Source of the DNA: a virus
Direction: 5' to 3' (one strand)
Length of the DNA: 31,594 bases
Virus record (IMG/VR): IMGVR_UViG_3300046777_000618
Location: 1 to 31,594 of that record
Shown here: piece by piece, positions 21,142 to 29,015 of the stretch
Layout of the letters: each line of letters opens with the position of its first letter
How positions within the stretch are numbered: position 1 is the first letter of the stretch
Notes under the pieces: generated by a model
The model's database searches: none
Told to the model about the DNA's origin: nothing
What the model saw: only the letters and a program-made list of their open reading frames with translations
Translations under genes and position numbers: made by a program

Positions 21142-22487
21142 GCCTGCTGGCTGGCATTTGCGAAGACGCACCACTGCTGTCATTTATGCAGCAGCAGACG
21201 CCTGAAGATACCGACGACCTGATCACCCGCATCCGCACTGACCTGCACCCTGGCCAGCTTGCGTTTGTGGATGACACCGCAACGCAGATCCTTGGCATCA
21301 GCGCGGGCTATGGCGCCGGCAAGACCAGGGCATTGTGCGCCAAAGCCGTCATGCTGGCAGCGGTTAACCAAGGCTTTATCGGCTGCGTCATGGAGCCGAC
21401 TGGGCCACTGATCCGGGATATTTGGCAAACTGACTTTGAGTCATTCCTTGAGGCGTACGACATCCCGTACACGTTCAGGGCGTCGCCTCTGCCGGAGTAC
21501 ATGCTGCACTTGCCGGGCGGTGACACCAAAATCCTGTGCCGCAGCTTTGAGAACTGGTCACGCATTATCGGCTTAAACCTTGCATGGGTGCTAGCTGACG
21601 AGATTGACACTGTGACGCCAAGCATTGCCAATAAGGCATTCCCGAAGATCCTTGGCCGACTCCGCAGCGGCAATGTCCGGCAGTTTGCAGCAGCGTCCAC
21701 ACCAGAAGGGTTCCGGTGGATGTGGAACACCTTTGGCAGCGATGAAGCCAAGCAACGCAATGATCGGCATCTGATCAAGATGCGCACGGCAGACAACCCG
21801 CACCTGCCGCCGGACTTCATCGAGCGGCTTGAGGCCAACTACGACCCGAGCCTGCTGCGGGCATACCTTGACGGCGAGTTTGTCAACCTGACCACCGGGC
21901 AGGTGTATGACCGGTTTGACCGGGCGAAGCATGTCATCGTCACAGTGCCGGACATCACCCGCGAGCCGATCCGCATTGGGGTTGACTTCAACGTCGGCAA
22001 CATGTCTGCGGTGATCGCCGTGCGGCTTGGCAACGGCCTGCTGGTGATCGACGAGATCGCTGGTGCGCATGACACTGACGCACTGGCGCAAGAGATCCGC
22101 CGCCGGCACCCACAGCAGCAGATTTACGTTTACCCCGACGCCAGCGGTGGCAGCCGCAGCACCAATGCCAGCCAGACCGATATCCAGATCTTGGAGTCCT
22201 ACGGCATGTCGAACCAGTCACCACGCAGCAATCCGCCAGTGCGTGACCGTGTAGCGGCTGTGCAGGCACTGCTAGAGAACGGCAAAGGGCAGGTGCGGCT
22301 GCAGATGGCGCAGGGTTGCAAGCGCGTGATCGAGTGCTTGGAGCTGCAGTGCTACAGCGACAAGGGCGAACCCGACAAGGATGCAGGGTTTGACCACATG
22401 AATGACGCGCTTGGCTACCTGGTGTGGCGCGAGTTCAACCCGCTGCATGCTGGCGCCGGCCGCGGCACTGGGGTCAGGCTCTACTAG
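21138..22487 (+). CDS. terL: Terminase large subunit
   Basis: A 449-residue packaging motor with GTG start 21138 overlapping the small subunit stop. The ATPase has Walker A 'GYGAGKT' (57-63) and Walker B 'VLADEID' (151-157), and 'AAASTPEGFRWMW' as the coupling region. The C-terminal nuclease (RNase H-like) shows 'RIGVDFNVGNMSAVIAV', 'LLVIDEIAG', 'YVYPDASGGSRST' and 'FDHMNDALGYLVW', giving the expected acidic triad. It packages DNA into proheads and cuts concatemers. The length is typical of the PBSX/phage Terminase_6-like large subunits. Confidence 0.9.
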   Translation: MSLLAGICEDAPLLSFMQQQTPEDTDDLITRIRTDLHPGQLAFVDDTATQILGISAGYGAGKTRALCAKAVMLAAVNQGFIGCVMEPTGPLIRDIWQTDFESFLEAYDIPYTFRASPLPEYMLHLPGGDTKILCRSFENWSRIIGLNLAWVLADEIDTVTPSIANKAFPKILGRLRSGNVRQFAAASTPEGFRWMWNTFGSDEAKQRNDRHLIKMRTADNPHLPPDFIERLEANYDPSLLRAYLDGEFVNLTTGQVYDRFDRAKHVIVTVPDITREPIRIGVDFNVGNMSAVIAVRLGNGLLVIDEIAGAHDTDALAQEIRRRHPQQQIYVYPDASGGSRSTNASQTDIQILESYGMSNQSPRSNPPVRDRVAAVQALLENGKGQVRLQMAQGCKRVIECLELQCYSDKGEPDKDAGFDHMNDALGYLVWREFNPLHAGAGRGTGVRLY

Positions 22488-22489
22488 GG

Positions 22490-22518
22490 TTGACCACGGC
22501 GGCAGATGCTGGTATCTT
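22490..22518 (+). promoter_or_regulatory. Promoter, shared phage type (TTGACC-17-TATCTT)
   Basis: TTGACC (22490-22495) and TATCTT (22513-22518) are spaced by 17 bases, with extended TGG before the -10. The first 11 bases are the same as at 13692-13720 on the other strand. It lies right after the large terminase stop and ahead of the small membrane protein and portal, so it probably drives the head genes. Confidence 0.72.
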
Positions 22519-22558
22519 TCGCTCACGGCCAACCGGCCGTCCTCTTACCATCCCAACC

Positions 22559-22690
22559 ATGACCACCAACCCCTGGATCAACCGCTTTGCAGCCCTCGCG
22601 CTGCTGTTCATGATGTATGGCGTCGGCGTCAGCGTCGGTCGTGATCATGCGTACAGTCACCCCGCATGCCATCAAGGACTGAAGCCGTAA
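22559..22690 (+). CDS. Very small membrane protein
   Basis: A 43-residue frame (ATG 22559, TAA 22688-22690): MTTNPWINRFAALALLFMMY, then 'GVGVSVGRDHAYSHPACHQG'. One membrane helix (about 9-27) with a short polar tail. It is the first gene after the promoter at 22490-22518. Function unknown; similar tiny membrane proteins often sit between terminase and portal in cyanophages. Confidence 0.5.
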   Translation: MTTNPWINRFAALALLFMMYGVGVSVGRDHAYSHPACHQGLKP

Positions 22691-22719
22691 ACTAACAACA
22701 TTGTCAGCAGCTAGCGGTC

Positions 22720-24165
22720 GTGTATAGCGGATATTCGTTTTACGACCGGCCGCTAGCGCAGCGCACCGTTTCTAGGGTCAATGACCCCAACACCGCTTGG
22801 CACGCGCAAGAGCCGCATTGGGTCCTGATTGAGGACCTGTTGCAGGGCACCTACGGCATGCGCAAAAAGCATCGCCGTTACCTGCCGCAAGAGCCACGCG
22901 AGCTAGACGAGTCCTATGACAACCGCCTAGCTCGTAGCGTCTGCCCGCCGTACTACATGCGCCTCGAACGCATGCTGGCTGGCATGCTCACGCGTAAACC
23001 AGTCAGGCTGGATGACACCGCCGATGCCATCCGTGAACAACTGTTTGATGTAGACCTGCAAGGTAATGACCTCAACGTCTGGACCTATGAAACAACCCGC
23101 AAAATGGTTCGTTATGGCCATGTTGGTACATTGGTGGATGCACCAGCTAATGGGGGTCGACCCTATTGGGTGACCTACACGCCTAGGCAGATCCTTGGCT
23201 GGCGCACTGAGACCCAGGAAGGCCGGCAGGTGCTGACGCAGTTGCGGCTAGCGGAAGTGGTCACGGTGCCAGACGGTGAGTTTGGCGAAAAGGCCGTCGA
23301 GCAGATCCGGGTGCTGACGCCTGGCGAGTACCGCATCCATCGCAAGCAGGACAGCGGTGAGTTCACCGTCGTCGATGAAGGCCGCACTAGCCTCAGCGAG
23401 ATCCCGTTCACCATTGCCTACGCGCAACGGCATGGCTTCATGGAATCACGCCCGCCGCTGGAGGACATCGCAGAGCTGAACCTAAAGACTTATCAAGTGC
23501 AGTCGGACCTTGACAACCAACTGCACATTTCAGCAGTGCCGATGCTAGCGTTTTATGGGTTCCCGTCAGCAGCCGAAGAGGTATCAGCTGGACCTGGTGA
23601 AGCGATTGCATTTCCTACCGAGGGTCGTGCCGAGTACATCGAACCAGCAGGTCGCAGCTTCGAGGCGCAGTTTCGCCGGCTTGAGCAGCTTGCGTTGCAG
23701 ATCAACGAGCTAGGCCTATCGGCAGTGCTAGGCCAGAAGCTGAGCGCTGAGACCGCTGAGGCAAAGCGCATTGACCGCAGCCAAGGCGACAGCACCATGA
23801 TGGTGATCGCCCAAAACATGCAGGACATGATCGACAACTGCCTGCAATGGCACGCCACCTATCTGGGCAATGCCACCGCTGCCGGTAGCGCTTACGTCAA
23901 CCGCGACTTCCTTGGTGCACGCCTTGAGCCGCAGGACATCCAAGCACTGCTAGCGTTGTACACCGCCGGCACCATCAGCCAAGAGACGCTGTTGCGTGAG
24001 CTTGCCGAAGGCGATGTGCTGGGCGATAACTTTGATGTAGACGAAGAGCTGGAGGCCACATCCAATGCGGGGCTTGATCTACCGTCTGCTGGACAAACTG
24101 ACAGACTGGTTAGTGGATCTGATGATCTGGATGGAGCCGAAGAAACCCAGACAGCAGGAACTTGA
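22720..24165 (+). CDS. Portal protein, DUF4055-type
   Basis: A 481-residue protein with GTG start 22720. The segments 'PHWVLIEDLLQGTYGMRKK', 'RLARSVCPPYYMRLERMLAG', 'TRKMVRYGHVGTLVDAPANG', 'IPFTIAYAQRHGFMESRPPL', 'DLDNQLHISAVPMLAFYG' and 'SAETAEAKRIDRSQGDSTMM' in order follow the DUF4055 family, which I take to be the portal of this group of phages. It would form the ring at the head vertex through which DNA is packed. Position after terminase and before MuF supports this. Its last 101 bases overlap the next gene in another frame; the overlapping end is a low-complexity acidic tail. Confidence 0.82.
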   Translation: MYSGYSFYDRPLAQRTVSRVNDPNTAWHAQEPHWVLIEDLLQGTYGMRKKHRRYLPQEPRELDESYDNRLARSVCPPYYMRLERMLAGMLTRKPVRLDDTADAIREQLFDVDLQGNDLNVWTYETTRKMVRYGHVGTLVDAPANGGRPYWVTYTPRQILGWRTETQEGRQVLTQLRLAEVVTVPDGEFGEKAVEQIRVLTPGEYRIHRKQDSGEFTVVDEGRTSLSEIPFTIAYAQRHGFMESRPPLEDIAELNLKTYQVQSDLDNQLHISAVPMLAFYGFPSAAEEVSAGPGEAIAFPTEGRAEYIEPAGRSFEAQFRRLEQLALQINELGLSAVLGQKLSAETAEAKRIDRSQGDSTMMVIAQNMQDMIDNCLQWHATYLGNATAAGSAYVNRDFLGARLEPQDIQALLALYTAGTISQETLLRELAEGDVLGDNFDVDEELEATSNAGLDLPSAGQTDRLVSGSDDLDGAEETQTAGT

Positions 24166-24382
24166 TTACACCGTTTGCGAGCTGCCTATGGAAGTCCTAG
24201 CCGTGATCCGCCTCACTTGGTACAAAGACGGCAAAGCTGACGAGGTAGACGAGTTGCGGATCATGGAAGACGGCCAGAACGGCTATGACGCCTTTGCCGC
24301 AGCAGTGCAAGGTGCATTGACACGTGGCGCCAATGTAAGCATTAGATCTCAGTACAAGCCAGATCAGCTCGGGATCATCTGA
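24065..24382 (+). CDS. Small protein overlapping the portal gene
   Basis: A 105-residue frame. The N-terminal part (MRGLIYRLLDKLTDWLVDLM) is a strongly amphipathic helix, followed by a charged linker 'EPKKPRQQELDY' and a compact domain 'EVLAVIRLTWYKDGKADEVD'. Starts at 24122 or 24131 (Met 20 or 23) would shorten the overlap with the portal gene, but the amphipathic helix looks real. It shares its stop base with the MuF start (TGATG). No family recognised. Confidence 0.6.
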   Translation: MRGLIYRLLDKLTDWLVDLMIWMEPKKPRQQELDYTVCELPMEVLAVIRLTWYKDGKADEVDELRIMEDGQNGYDAFAAAVQGALTRGANVSIRSQYKPDQLGII

Positions 24383-25578
24383 TGGCCACACCAGAGTCCT
24401 TGTACCGTAATGCAATTGACCTGAACCGCTACAGCAATAGCGTTGCTAGGCGCATCATCAATGCTTACAACGACATCATCATTGATGCAGTAAATCAACT
24501 GCGCACCATTGATGAGTTAGCCGCACCGGTCAAGGCTGCCAGGTTACGTGGCATCTTGGCGCAGTTGAAGGACTCGTTAGCGACATGGGCAGGCGATGCA
24601 ACAGAGCTTACGGCAACAGAGCTGCAGGGCATCGCGCAGTTGCAATCCGAGTTTGTCACCGAGCAACTACGGCGTGCATTACCTGCTGGCGCCCGTGATG
24701 CGGTGCGTACTGTTGAGATCAGCCCGCAGTTTGCGCAATCGGTGGTCGCGACCGACCCAACCCAGATCAACGTGGTAGCGCTCAGCGATGACCTGTTTGC
24801 AGCAGTGCAAGGCGCACCGGCGACGTTCAGCCTGACCGCTGCTCAAGGTGCAACCATCACGCTGCCCAATGGTGAGGTGATCAGCAAAGCGTTTCGTGGC
24901 ATTGCCGTGGATCAAGCCGAACGGTTCTCACAAGTGGTACGGCAAGGGCTGCTGACAGGCGAGCCGACGCCAGCTATTGCCAAACGGCTGATCGGCAGCC
25001 TGCAGTTTGGCGAACGCGCCAAGACCGTTAAGCAACTCGTCGCGGCAGGTGGCCAAGCGACAGCCGTTGCCGACAACCAAGTCATCACGTTGGTGCGCAC
25101 CAGTATCAACCAAGTGGCCAACGCCGCTAGCCAGCAGGTGTATGAGGCTAATCAAGACATCACGCCGCGTTATCGGTACGTTGCCACGCTTGACACCCGC
25201 ACTAGCGCAATTTGCCGGGCACTTGATGGGCAAGAGTTTTCATACGGCAAGGGACCGACACCGCCACAGCACTTCAACTGTCGCAGCACCACCGTCCCGG
25301 TCATTGATTACAAAGCCTTAGGCTTCACACCACCGCCAGCAGGCACCCGCGCTAGCGCCGATGGCCAGGTGCCGGCTAATGAGTCATACGGCCAGTGGCT
25401 GGCTAAGCAGCCGCTACCAGTCAAGGCAAAAGCATTAGGCGCCAACAAGGTTGCATATTTCGACAAGCTGTCGGCCAAGTACGGCCCAAAGGATGCCATC
25501 GCCAAGTTGGTACGCGATGACGGGTCAGAGCTAACCTTAGATCAACTCAAGGCGCGATATGGACCTGCCCAGTCTTAG
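24382..25578 (+). CDS. Phage head morphogenesis protein, MuF/SPP1 gp7-like
   Basis: A 398-residue protein. Residues 1-180 are mostly helical; residues about 190-312 contain the MuF-like domain: 'TNQ'-type 'RTSINQVANAASQQVYEANQ', 'RYRYVATLDTRTSAICRALD', then 'PPQHFNCRSTTVPV' with C278, H297 and C300 as possible metal ligands. Minor head proteins of this family are packed in few copies and sometimes injected with DNA. The C-terminus (GQWLAKQPLPVKAKAL) is a short extra helix region. Location directly after the portal is the normal place. The stop overlaps the next gene by 20 bases. Confidence 0.8.
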   Translation: MATPESLYRNAIDLNRYSNSVARRIINAYNDIIIDAVNQLRTIDELAAPVKAARLRGILAQLKDSLATWAGDATELTATELQGIAQLQSEFVTEQLRRALPAGARDAVRTVEISPQFAQSVVATDPTQINVVALSDDLFAAVQGAPATFSLTAAQGATITLPNGEVISKAFRGIAVDQAERFSQVVRQGLLTGEPTPAIAKRLIGSLQFGERAKTVKQLVAAGGQATAVADNQVITLVRTSINQVANAASQQVYEANQDITPRYRYVATLDTRTSAICRALDGQEFSYGKGPTPPQHFNCRSTTVPVIDYKALGFTPPPAGTRASADGQVPANESYGQWLAKQPLPVKAKALGANKVAYFDKLSAKYGPKDAIAKLVRDDGSELTLDQLKARYGPAQS

Positions 25579-25849
25579 ACACTTCAAAAATGGTCAGATC
25601 TTTTCAGATCCGGTTGAGGTGCTAGTAGGTGAAGCGTGGGTTAACGCCGTGCTTTGCTACGCGGACAATGGCGACCAGTATTGGGCAACGCTTGACATGG
25701 CTAAACTAAGCCCAGTGACCGAATGGCGTTATGGCAGCGGACAAGAAAATCGGCAAGGTGATGGGCGAGTAAAAACGGGGAACGCTTCAAAGCGGCAAAG
25801 GGCCAAAGGTCAAAAGCCGCAAGCAGGCAATAGCAATTGCGCTATCTGA
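25559..25849 (+). CDS. Small protein following the MuF-like gene
   Basis: A 96-residue frame from ATG 25559 (MDLPSLRHFKNGQIFSDPVE). Residues 1-60 look like a compact beta-rich domain ('VLVGEAWVNAVLCYADNGDQ', 'YWATLDMAKLSPVTEW'). The last third is basic and low-complexity ('GNASKRQRAKGQKPQAG') and coincides with another coding frame of a recognisable family, so it may be an accidental extension after loss of an earlier stop. Function unknown. Confidence 0.5.
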   Translation: MDLPSLRHFKNGQIFSDPVEVLVGEAWVNAVLCYADNGDQYWATLDMAKLSPVTEWRYGSGQENRQGDGRVKTGNASKRQRAKGQKPQAGNSNCAI

Positions 25850-25886
25850 AGCTGGCAAAGCCCGTAAACCTAAAGGTAAAAAGTGA
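25731..25886 (+). pseudogene. DUF6496-like small basic gene interrupted by an in-frame TAA
   Basis: The frame starts ATG 25731 (MAADKKIGKVMGE), meets TAA at 25770-25772, and goes on in the same frame with 'KRGTLQSGKGPKVKSRKQAI' and 'AIALSEAGKARKPKGKK' to TGA 25884-25886. The two halves together match a very conserved small phage protein (pattern 'K..KVM.E[F/Y]K.GTL.SG.G.KV.SRKQAIAIALSEA'), where the TAA stands at the Phe/Tyr position. A single base change from TAC/TAT explains it. TAA, TAG and TGA are all used as normal stops elsewhere, so a changed code is unlikely. It could be a mutated gene, a sequencing error or a read-through site. Confidence 0.65.
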
Positions 25887-26044
25887 TGGCTAAAAAACCT
25901 GGACTTTATGCCAACATCCACGCTAAACGCAAGCGCATCGAAGCTGGCAGCAAAGAGCGAATGGCGCGCAAGGGGGAAGCCGGCAGACCTACTGCTGCTG
26001 CATTTAAGGCTGCAGCCAAGACCGCTAAGAAACCTAAAAAATGA
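25886..26044 (+). CDS. Small basic conserved protein (KKPGLYANIHAK)
   Basis: A 52-residue, very basic protein (ATG 25886 in a TGATG junction with the previous frame; TGA 26042-26044). It reads MAKKPGLYANIHAKRKRIEA, 'GSKERMARKGEAGRPTAAAF', 'KAAAKTAKKPKK'. The 'PGL[YW]ANIHAKR.RI..GS.E.MR..G..G.PT..AF..AA.TA' pattern is common in phages and is usually next to a DUF6496 gene. Role unknown; high charge suggests binding to DNA within or near the capsid. Confidence 0.75.
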   Translation: MAKKPGLYANIHAKRKRIEAGSKERMARKGEAGRPTAAAFKAAAKTAKKPKK

Positions 26045-26316
26045 TCACCTATCGCGGCGAGCAGTTTGAGGGTTACAACAAACCCAAGCGCACGCCAAAT
26101 CATCCCAAGAAATCTCATGCGGTGCTTGCCAAAGACGGCAACACCGTGAAACTTATTCGTTTCGGTCAACAGGGCGTATCAGGCTCACCGCCACAAAAAG
26201 GAGAATCAGCAGCAGACAAAGCCAGAAGGGCATCGTTCAAAGCGCGTCACGCTGACAATATCGCTAAAAGTAAGTTAAGTGCAGCCTTCTGGGCGGATAA
26301 GGCCAAGTGGAGCTAG
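26041..26316 (+). CDS. Conserved small basic protein
   Basis: A 91-residue protein overlapping the preceding stop by 4 bases. It reads MITYRGEQFEGYNKPKRTPN, 'HPKKSHAVLAKDGNTVKLIR', 'FGQQGVSGSPPQKGESAADK', and ends with 'LSAAFWADKAKW'. The 'FxGYNKPKRTP.HP.KSH.VLAK.G..VK.IRFGQQGV.GSP' sequence is highly conserved in phage head regions, though without known function. It groups with the two small basic genes before it. No transmembrane segment. Confidence 0.75.
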   Translation: MITYRGEQFEGYNKPKRTPNHPKKSHAVLAKDGNTVKLIRFGQQGVSGSPPQKGESAADKARRASFKARHADNIAKSKLSAAFWADKAKWS

Positions 26317-26342
26317 AATAAAATGGTAACCGCTTTGCTTTT

Positions 26343-26795
26343 GTGGCTGCCCACCATAGCTATGTAGACGTCTCCTGCCCTTGCTGCAGTCAAGTACGCA
26401 CCACTCGAAAAGATTTGTTTGTCAAAAAACAAAAAGCAGGGGAAGATCTGCTATGTCGCAGCTGTGCTATGCAGACGCGACCAGTTACTTGGAAAAAAGA
26501 CGAAGCTGAGCTTCGCCGCAATCAAGGCGCTTATAAATCTTTCTGCAAAGCAAAACGACGTGTAAAAACAAATCACAAGAACGCTTACGGCTTGGTTGAG
26601 TTCCGCTTTGAGTCTTACGAGCAATTTTTAGCTGAACTTGGGCCAAGACCCGAAGGAATGACTTTGGACAGAATTGACCCCATGGGCCATTACGAGCCAG
26701 GTAATGTCAGATGGGCAACAATTGAACAGCAAGCTAAAAATAGAAACCCAAGATTTACTTGGACGCCAAGGGCTCAGTCTGAGGTAAAGTGGTGA
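26343..26795 (+). CDS. Zinc-finger HNH-type (homing-like) endonuclease
   Basis: A 150-residue protein with GTG start 26343. Residues 12-41 carry a cysteine cluster (C12, C14/C15, C38, C41) likely to bind zinc. Residues 85-133 show the typical core of a free-standing HNH family: 'FESYEQFLAELGPRPEGM', 'TLDRIDPMGHYEPGNVRW' and 'ATIEQQAKNR', in which the D-R-I-D, H, N and R-W residues are in the usual order. The gene is AT-rich compared with the capsid genes and sits as an insertion between the small basic genes and the scaffold. This fits a homing-type mobile gene, with no sign of an intron. Confidence 0.75.
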   Translation: MAAHHSYVDVSCPCCSQVRTTRKDLFVKKQKAGEDLLCRSCAMQTRPVTWKKDEAELRRNQGAYKSFCKAKRRVKTNHKNAYGLVEFRFESYEQFLAELGPRPEGMTLDRIDPMGHYEPGNVRWATIEQQAKNRNPRFTWTPRAQSEVKW

Positions 26796-26819
26796 CGCAC
26801 TTAACCCTGCGGGTTATTC

Positions 26820-27500
26820 ATGTCTGATGAAACACAAACCCAGGAGCCTGCGGCTACCGGGGGTGACAATAGCGACGCACTGCAGCGCAGTGTCGAGGCA
26901 CTTGAGCGCAAAAACAAAGAACTGATTGCTGAATTGCGTGCTGCTAAAAAAGCACCAGCACTACCTGATGGGGTAGATGTCAATGAGCTATTGGAGTTCA
27001 AGCGCAACTACGAGCAGCAGCAGCTTGAGTCTCAAGGCAAATACCAAGAGGCAAGACAAGCTCTGGAGCAGCAGTTCCGTGAGGCGACGGCGGAAAAGGA
27101 CCAGCGCATTGCCGCACTTGAAGCCCGCGTGCGTGAGCTGGAACTGGTCACGCCAGCAGTGACCGCATTGGCGGACATCGTGCACGATCCAGACCTGGTG
27201 CTGAAAACCAAGCTGAGCGCTGATCAGATCGAACGTGATGCCGATGGCACTGTGGTGGTAGTTGATGGCTACCAGCGCACACCCGTCAGCGAATGGGCCA
27301 AGACGCTGCCGGCATGGATGCAGAAGCAACCCAAACCGCAGGGCAGCGGTGCACCATCAGCCGGTGCCAGCACTGGCGGCATTCCTGCTGGCATGAGCAA
27401 CCCGTTCAGTCGCGAGTCGTTCAATCTGACTGAACAGGCTAGGCTGTTCCGCACTGATCGTGATCTATACGATCGGATGAAAGCAGCAGCTAACCGTTAA
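26820..27500 (+). CDS. Capsid scaffolding protein
   Basis: A 226-residue protein from ATG 26820 (MSDETQTQEPAATGGDNSDA). Residues 20-110 are a long coiled coil ('LQRSVEALERKNKELIAELR', 'EFKRNYEQQQLESQGKYQEA', 'REATAEKDQRIAALEARVRE'). Residues 110-160 form a short folded part and the C-terminus is Gly/Ser-rich with 'NPFSRESFNLTEQARLFRTD'. This coiled-coil layout, acidic start and its place directly before the major capsid gene match phage scaffolds. A protease domain is not seen. Confidence 0.8.
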   Translation: MSDETQTQEPAATGGDNSDALQRSVEALERKNKELIAELRAAKKAPALPDGVDVNELLEFKRNYEQQQLESQGKYQEARQALEQQFREATAEKDQRIAALEARVRELELVTPAVTALADIVHDPDLVLKTKLSADQIERDADGTVVVVDGYQRTPVSEWAKTLPAWMQKQPKPQGSGAPSAGASTGGIPAGMSNPFSRESFNLTEQARLFRTDRDLYDRMKAAANR

Positions 27501-27570
27501 GCTATTGCCAACCGGCTGCGCTGGTGCTTTGGGCTGCGCCCACACCGTAAACCAATCCCCGAGATGAATC

Positions 27571-28602
27571 ATGGCGACTCTTCGCTCTGACATCATCATC
27601 CCAGAGGTTTTTACGCCTTACGTCATTGAGCAAACCACGCAGCGTGATGCCTTCCTGGCTAGCGGTGTGGTTCAGCCCATGGCGGAGCTGAATGCTACTG
27701 AGGGTGGTGACTTTATCAACGTCCCCTTCTGGAAAGCCAACCTGTCTGGCGATTTTGAAGTGCTGACTGACAGCACTTCGCTGACGCCCGGCAAAATCAC
27801 TGCTGACAAGCAAGTCGGCGTGATCCTGCACCGCGGCCGCGCCTTTGAGGCACGGGATCTCGCAGCCCTTGCGGCTGGCGCTGACCCCATGGCTGCCATC
27901 GGTGCCAAGATCGCTGACTACGTTGCCAACCAGCGCCAAAAGGACCTGCTGTCCTGCCTCGGCGGTGTGTTCGGCAGCTTGGGCTCCACCTCCAGCTCTG
28001 CTGCTTTCTTTGGCCTGACCATCGACGGCGAGTCTGGTGACACCCCCACCACGCTGAGCCCCCGTCACGTTGCCGAAGCCCGCAGCCTGCTGGGCGATCA
28101 AGGCGACAAGCTGGCCGCTGTTGCCATGCACTCCAAGGTCTATTACGACCTGGTTGAGCGCAAGGCAATTGACTATGTGACCGAGACAGACGCACGTCTG
28201 ACCTCCAGCGTCACTGACTTCGTCGGCGGCAGCATTGCTGGCGCTTACGGTCCCGTGAGCGTGCCGACCTACATGGGTCTGCGTGTGATCGTGTCGGACG
28301 ATGTCCAAACTGAAGGCAGCGGCAGCTCGACTGAGTACGCCACTTACTTCTTCACCCAAGGCGCTGTTGCCTCCGGCGAGCAGCTGGCAATGCAGACCGA
28401 GACCGATCGTGACATCCTCGCCAAGAGCGATGCCATGTCGATCGACCTGCACTATTGCTACCACCCCGTTGGTGCCAAGTGGGGCGTGACTACTGTCAAC
28501 CCGACCCGCGCTCAGCTCGAGACGGTTGGCAACTGGTCGAAGGTGTACGAGCTGAAGAACCTCGGCATCGTGCGCGCCACCAACACCTCTAACTTTGATT
28601 GA
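27571..28602 (+). CDS. Major capsid protein
   Basis: A 343-residue protein from ATG 27571 (MATLRSDIIIPEVFTPYVIE). It has an N-terminal arm with 'QTTQRDAFLASGVVQPMAEL', 'GGDFINVPFWKANLSGDFEV', an alpha/beta core with 'ADKQVGVILHRGRAFEARDL', 'ARSLLGDQGDKLAAVAMHSK', and C-terminal 'YKNLGIVRATN'-like end. The 'FxNVPFW..LSGD.EVL.DST.LT..KI' pattern is familiar from HK97-fold major capsid proteins of the gp13-like type. It follows the scaffold and precedes a beta-rich virion protein. Codons are highly biased toward C-ending, consistent with strong expression. Confidence 0.85.
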   Translation: MATLRSDIIIPEVFTPYVIEQTTQRDAFLASGVVQPMAELNATEGGDFINVPFWKANLSGDFEVLTDSTSLTPGKITADKQVGVILHRGRAFEARDLAALAAGADPMAAIGAKIADYVANQRQKDLLSCLGGVFGSLGSTSSSAAFFGLTIDGESGDTPTTLSPRHVAEARSLLGDQGDKLAAVAMHSKVYYDLVERKAIDYVTETDARLTSSVTDFVGGSIAGAYGPVSVPTYMGLRVIVSDDVQTEGSGSSTEYATYFFTQGAVASGEQLAMQTETDRDILAKSDAMSIDLHYCYHPVGAKWGVTTVNPTRAQLETVGNWSKVYELKNLGIVRATNTSNFD

Positions 28603-28613
28603 GGTAACTAACC

Positions 28614-29015
28614 ATGGCACAACCTTCCCAGTTTGAACTGTCCACAGAGCAGTATCTGGTTGCTACCCACTACATCGCCTCTTCGGTGGCCGATGTGCAG
28701 TTCTACACCGCTCCGGTGAAGTGCGAAGTGGTTGCAATCCGTGAGGTGCACGCCACCGCCGGCAACGATGCAGGTGATGTGACCGGCACCATCCGTCGTT
28801 GCCAAGGCACAGAGGCCGCCACCGCTGGTGACGACCTGCTTGGCACCACCAAGATCAACCTCAAGGGCACTGCTCTGACCGAGCAGGCTCCTGCCCTGAC
28901 CAGCACCACCGCCAACCTGACGCTGGATGCAGGCGACCGCCTGTCGCTGGACGTCACCGGCACCACCACCACCCTGGCTGGTGTGATCATCACCGTGCTG
29001 CTTAAGCGCGTCTGA
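28614..29015 (+). CDS. Beta-rich virion protein after the major capsid
   Basis: A 133-residue protein with GAGGT 8 bases before the ATG. It has mostly beta-strand character, Thr/Ala-rich: 'VQFYTAPVKCEVVAIREVHA', 'GTIRRCQGTEAATAGDDLLG', 'TSTTANLTLDAGDRLSLDVT', 'GVIITVLLKRV'. Such a jelly-roll-like small protein straight after the capsid gene suggests a decoration or head fibre-like protein. The name is inferred from position; no family recognised. Confidence 0.6.
   Translation: MAQPSQFELSTEQYLVATHYIASSVADVQFYTAPVKCEVVAIREVHATAGNDAGDVTGTIRRCQGTEAATAGDDLLGTTKINLKGTALTEQAPALTSTTANLTLDAGDRLSLDVTGTTTTLAGVIITVLLKRV

Noticed and set aside
25731-25886. Genome-wide stop codon reassignment (TAA to Tyr) to explain the interrupted gene
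   Set aside because: TAA ends several clearly complete genes (fibres at 1743 and 4953, primary structural genes), so reassignment would fuse genes elsewhere.
27501-27570. TTGCCA-17-TTTGGG as a fourth member of the shared promoter family before the capsid gene
   Set aside because: Partial likeness in the -35 and spacer, but the -10 is very poor (no final T), so not counted.
27502-28620. Long minus-strand open frame opposite the major capsid gene (372 residues)
   Set aside because: A shadow of the capsid gene's GC-biased codons; no domain is readable and it has Gly/Val/Ala-rich composition typical of antisense frames.
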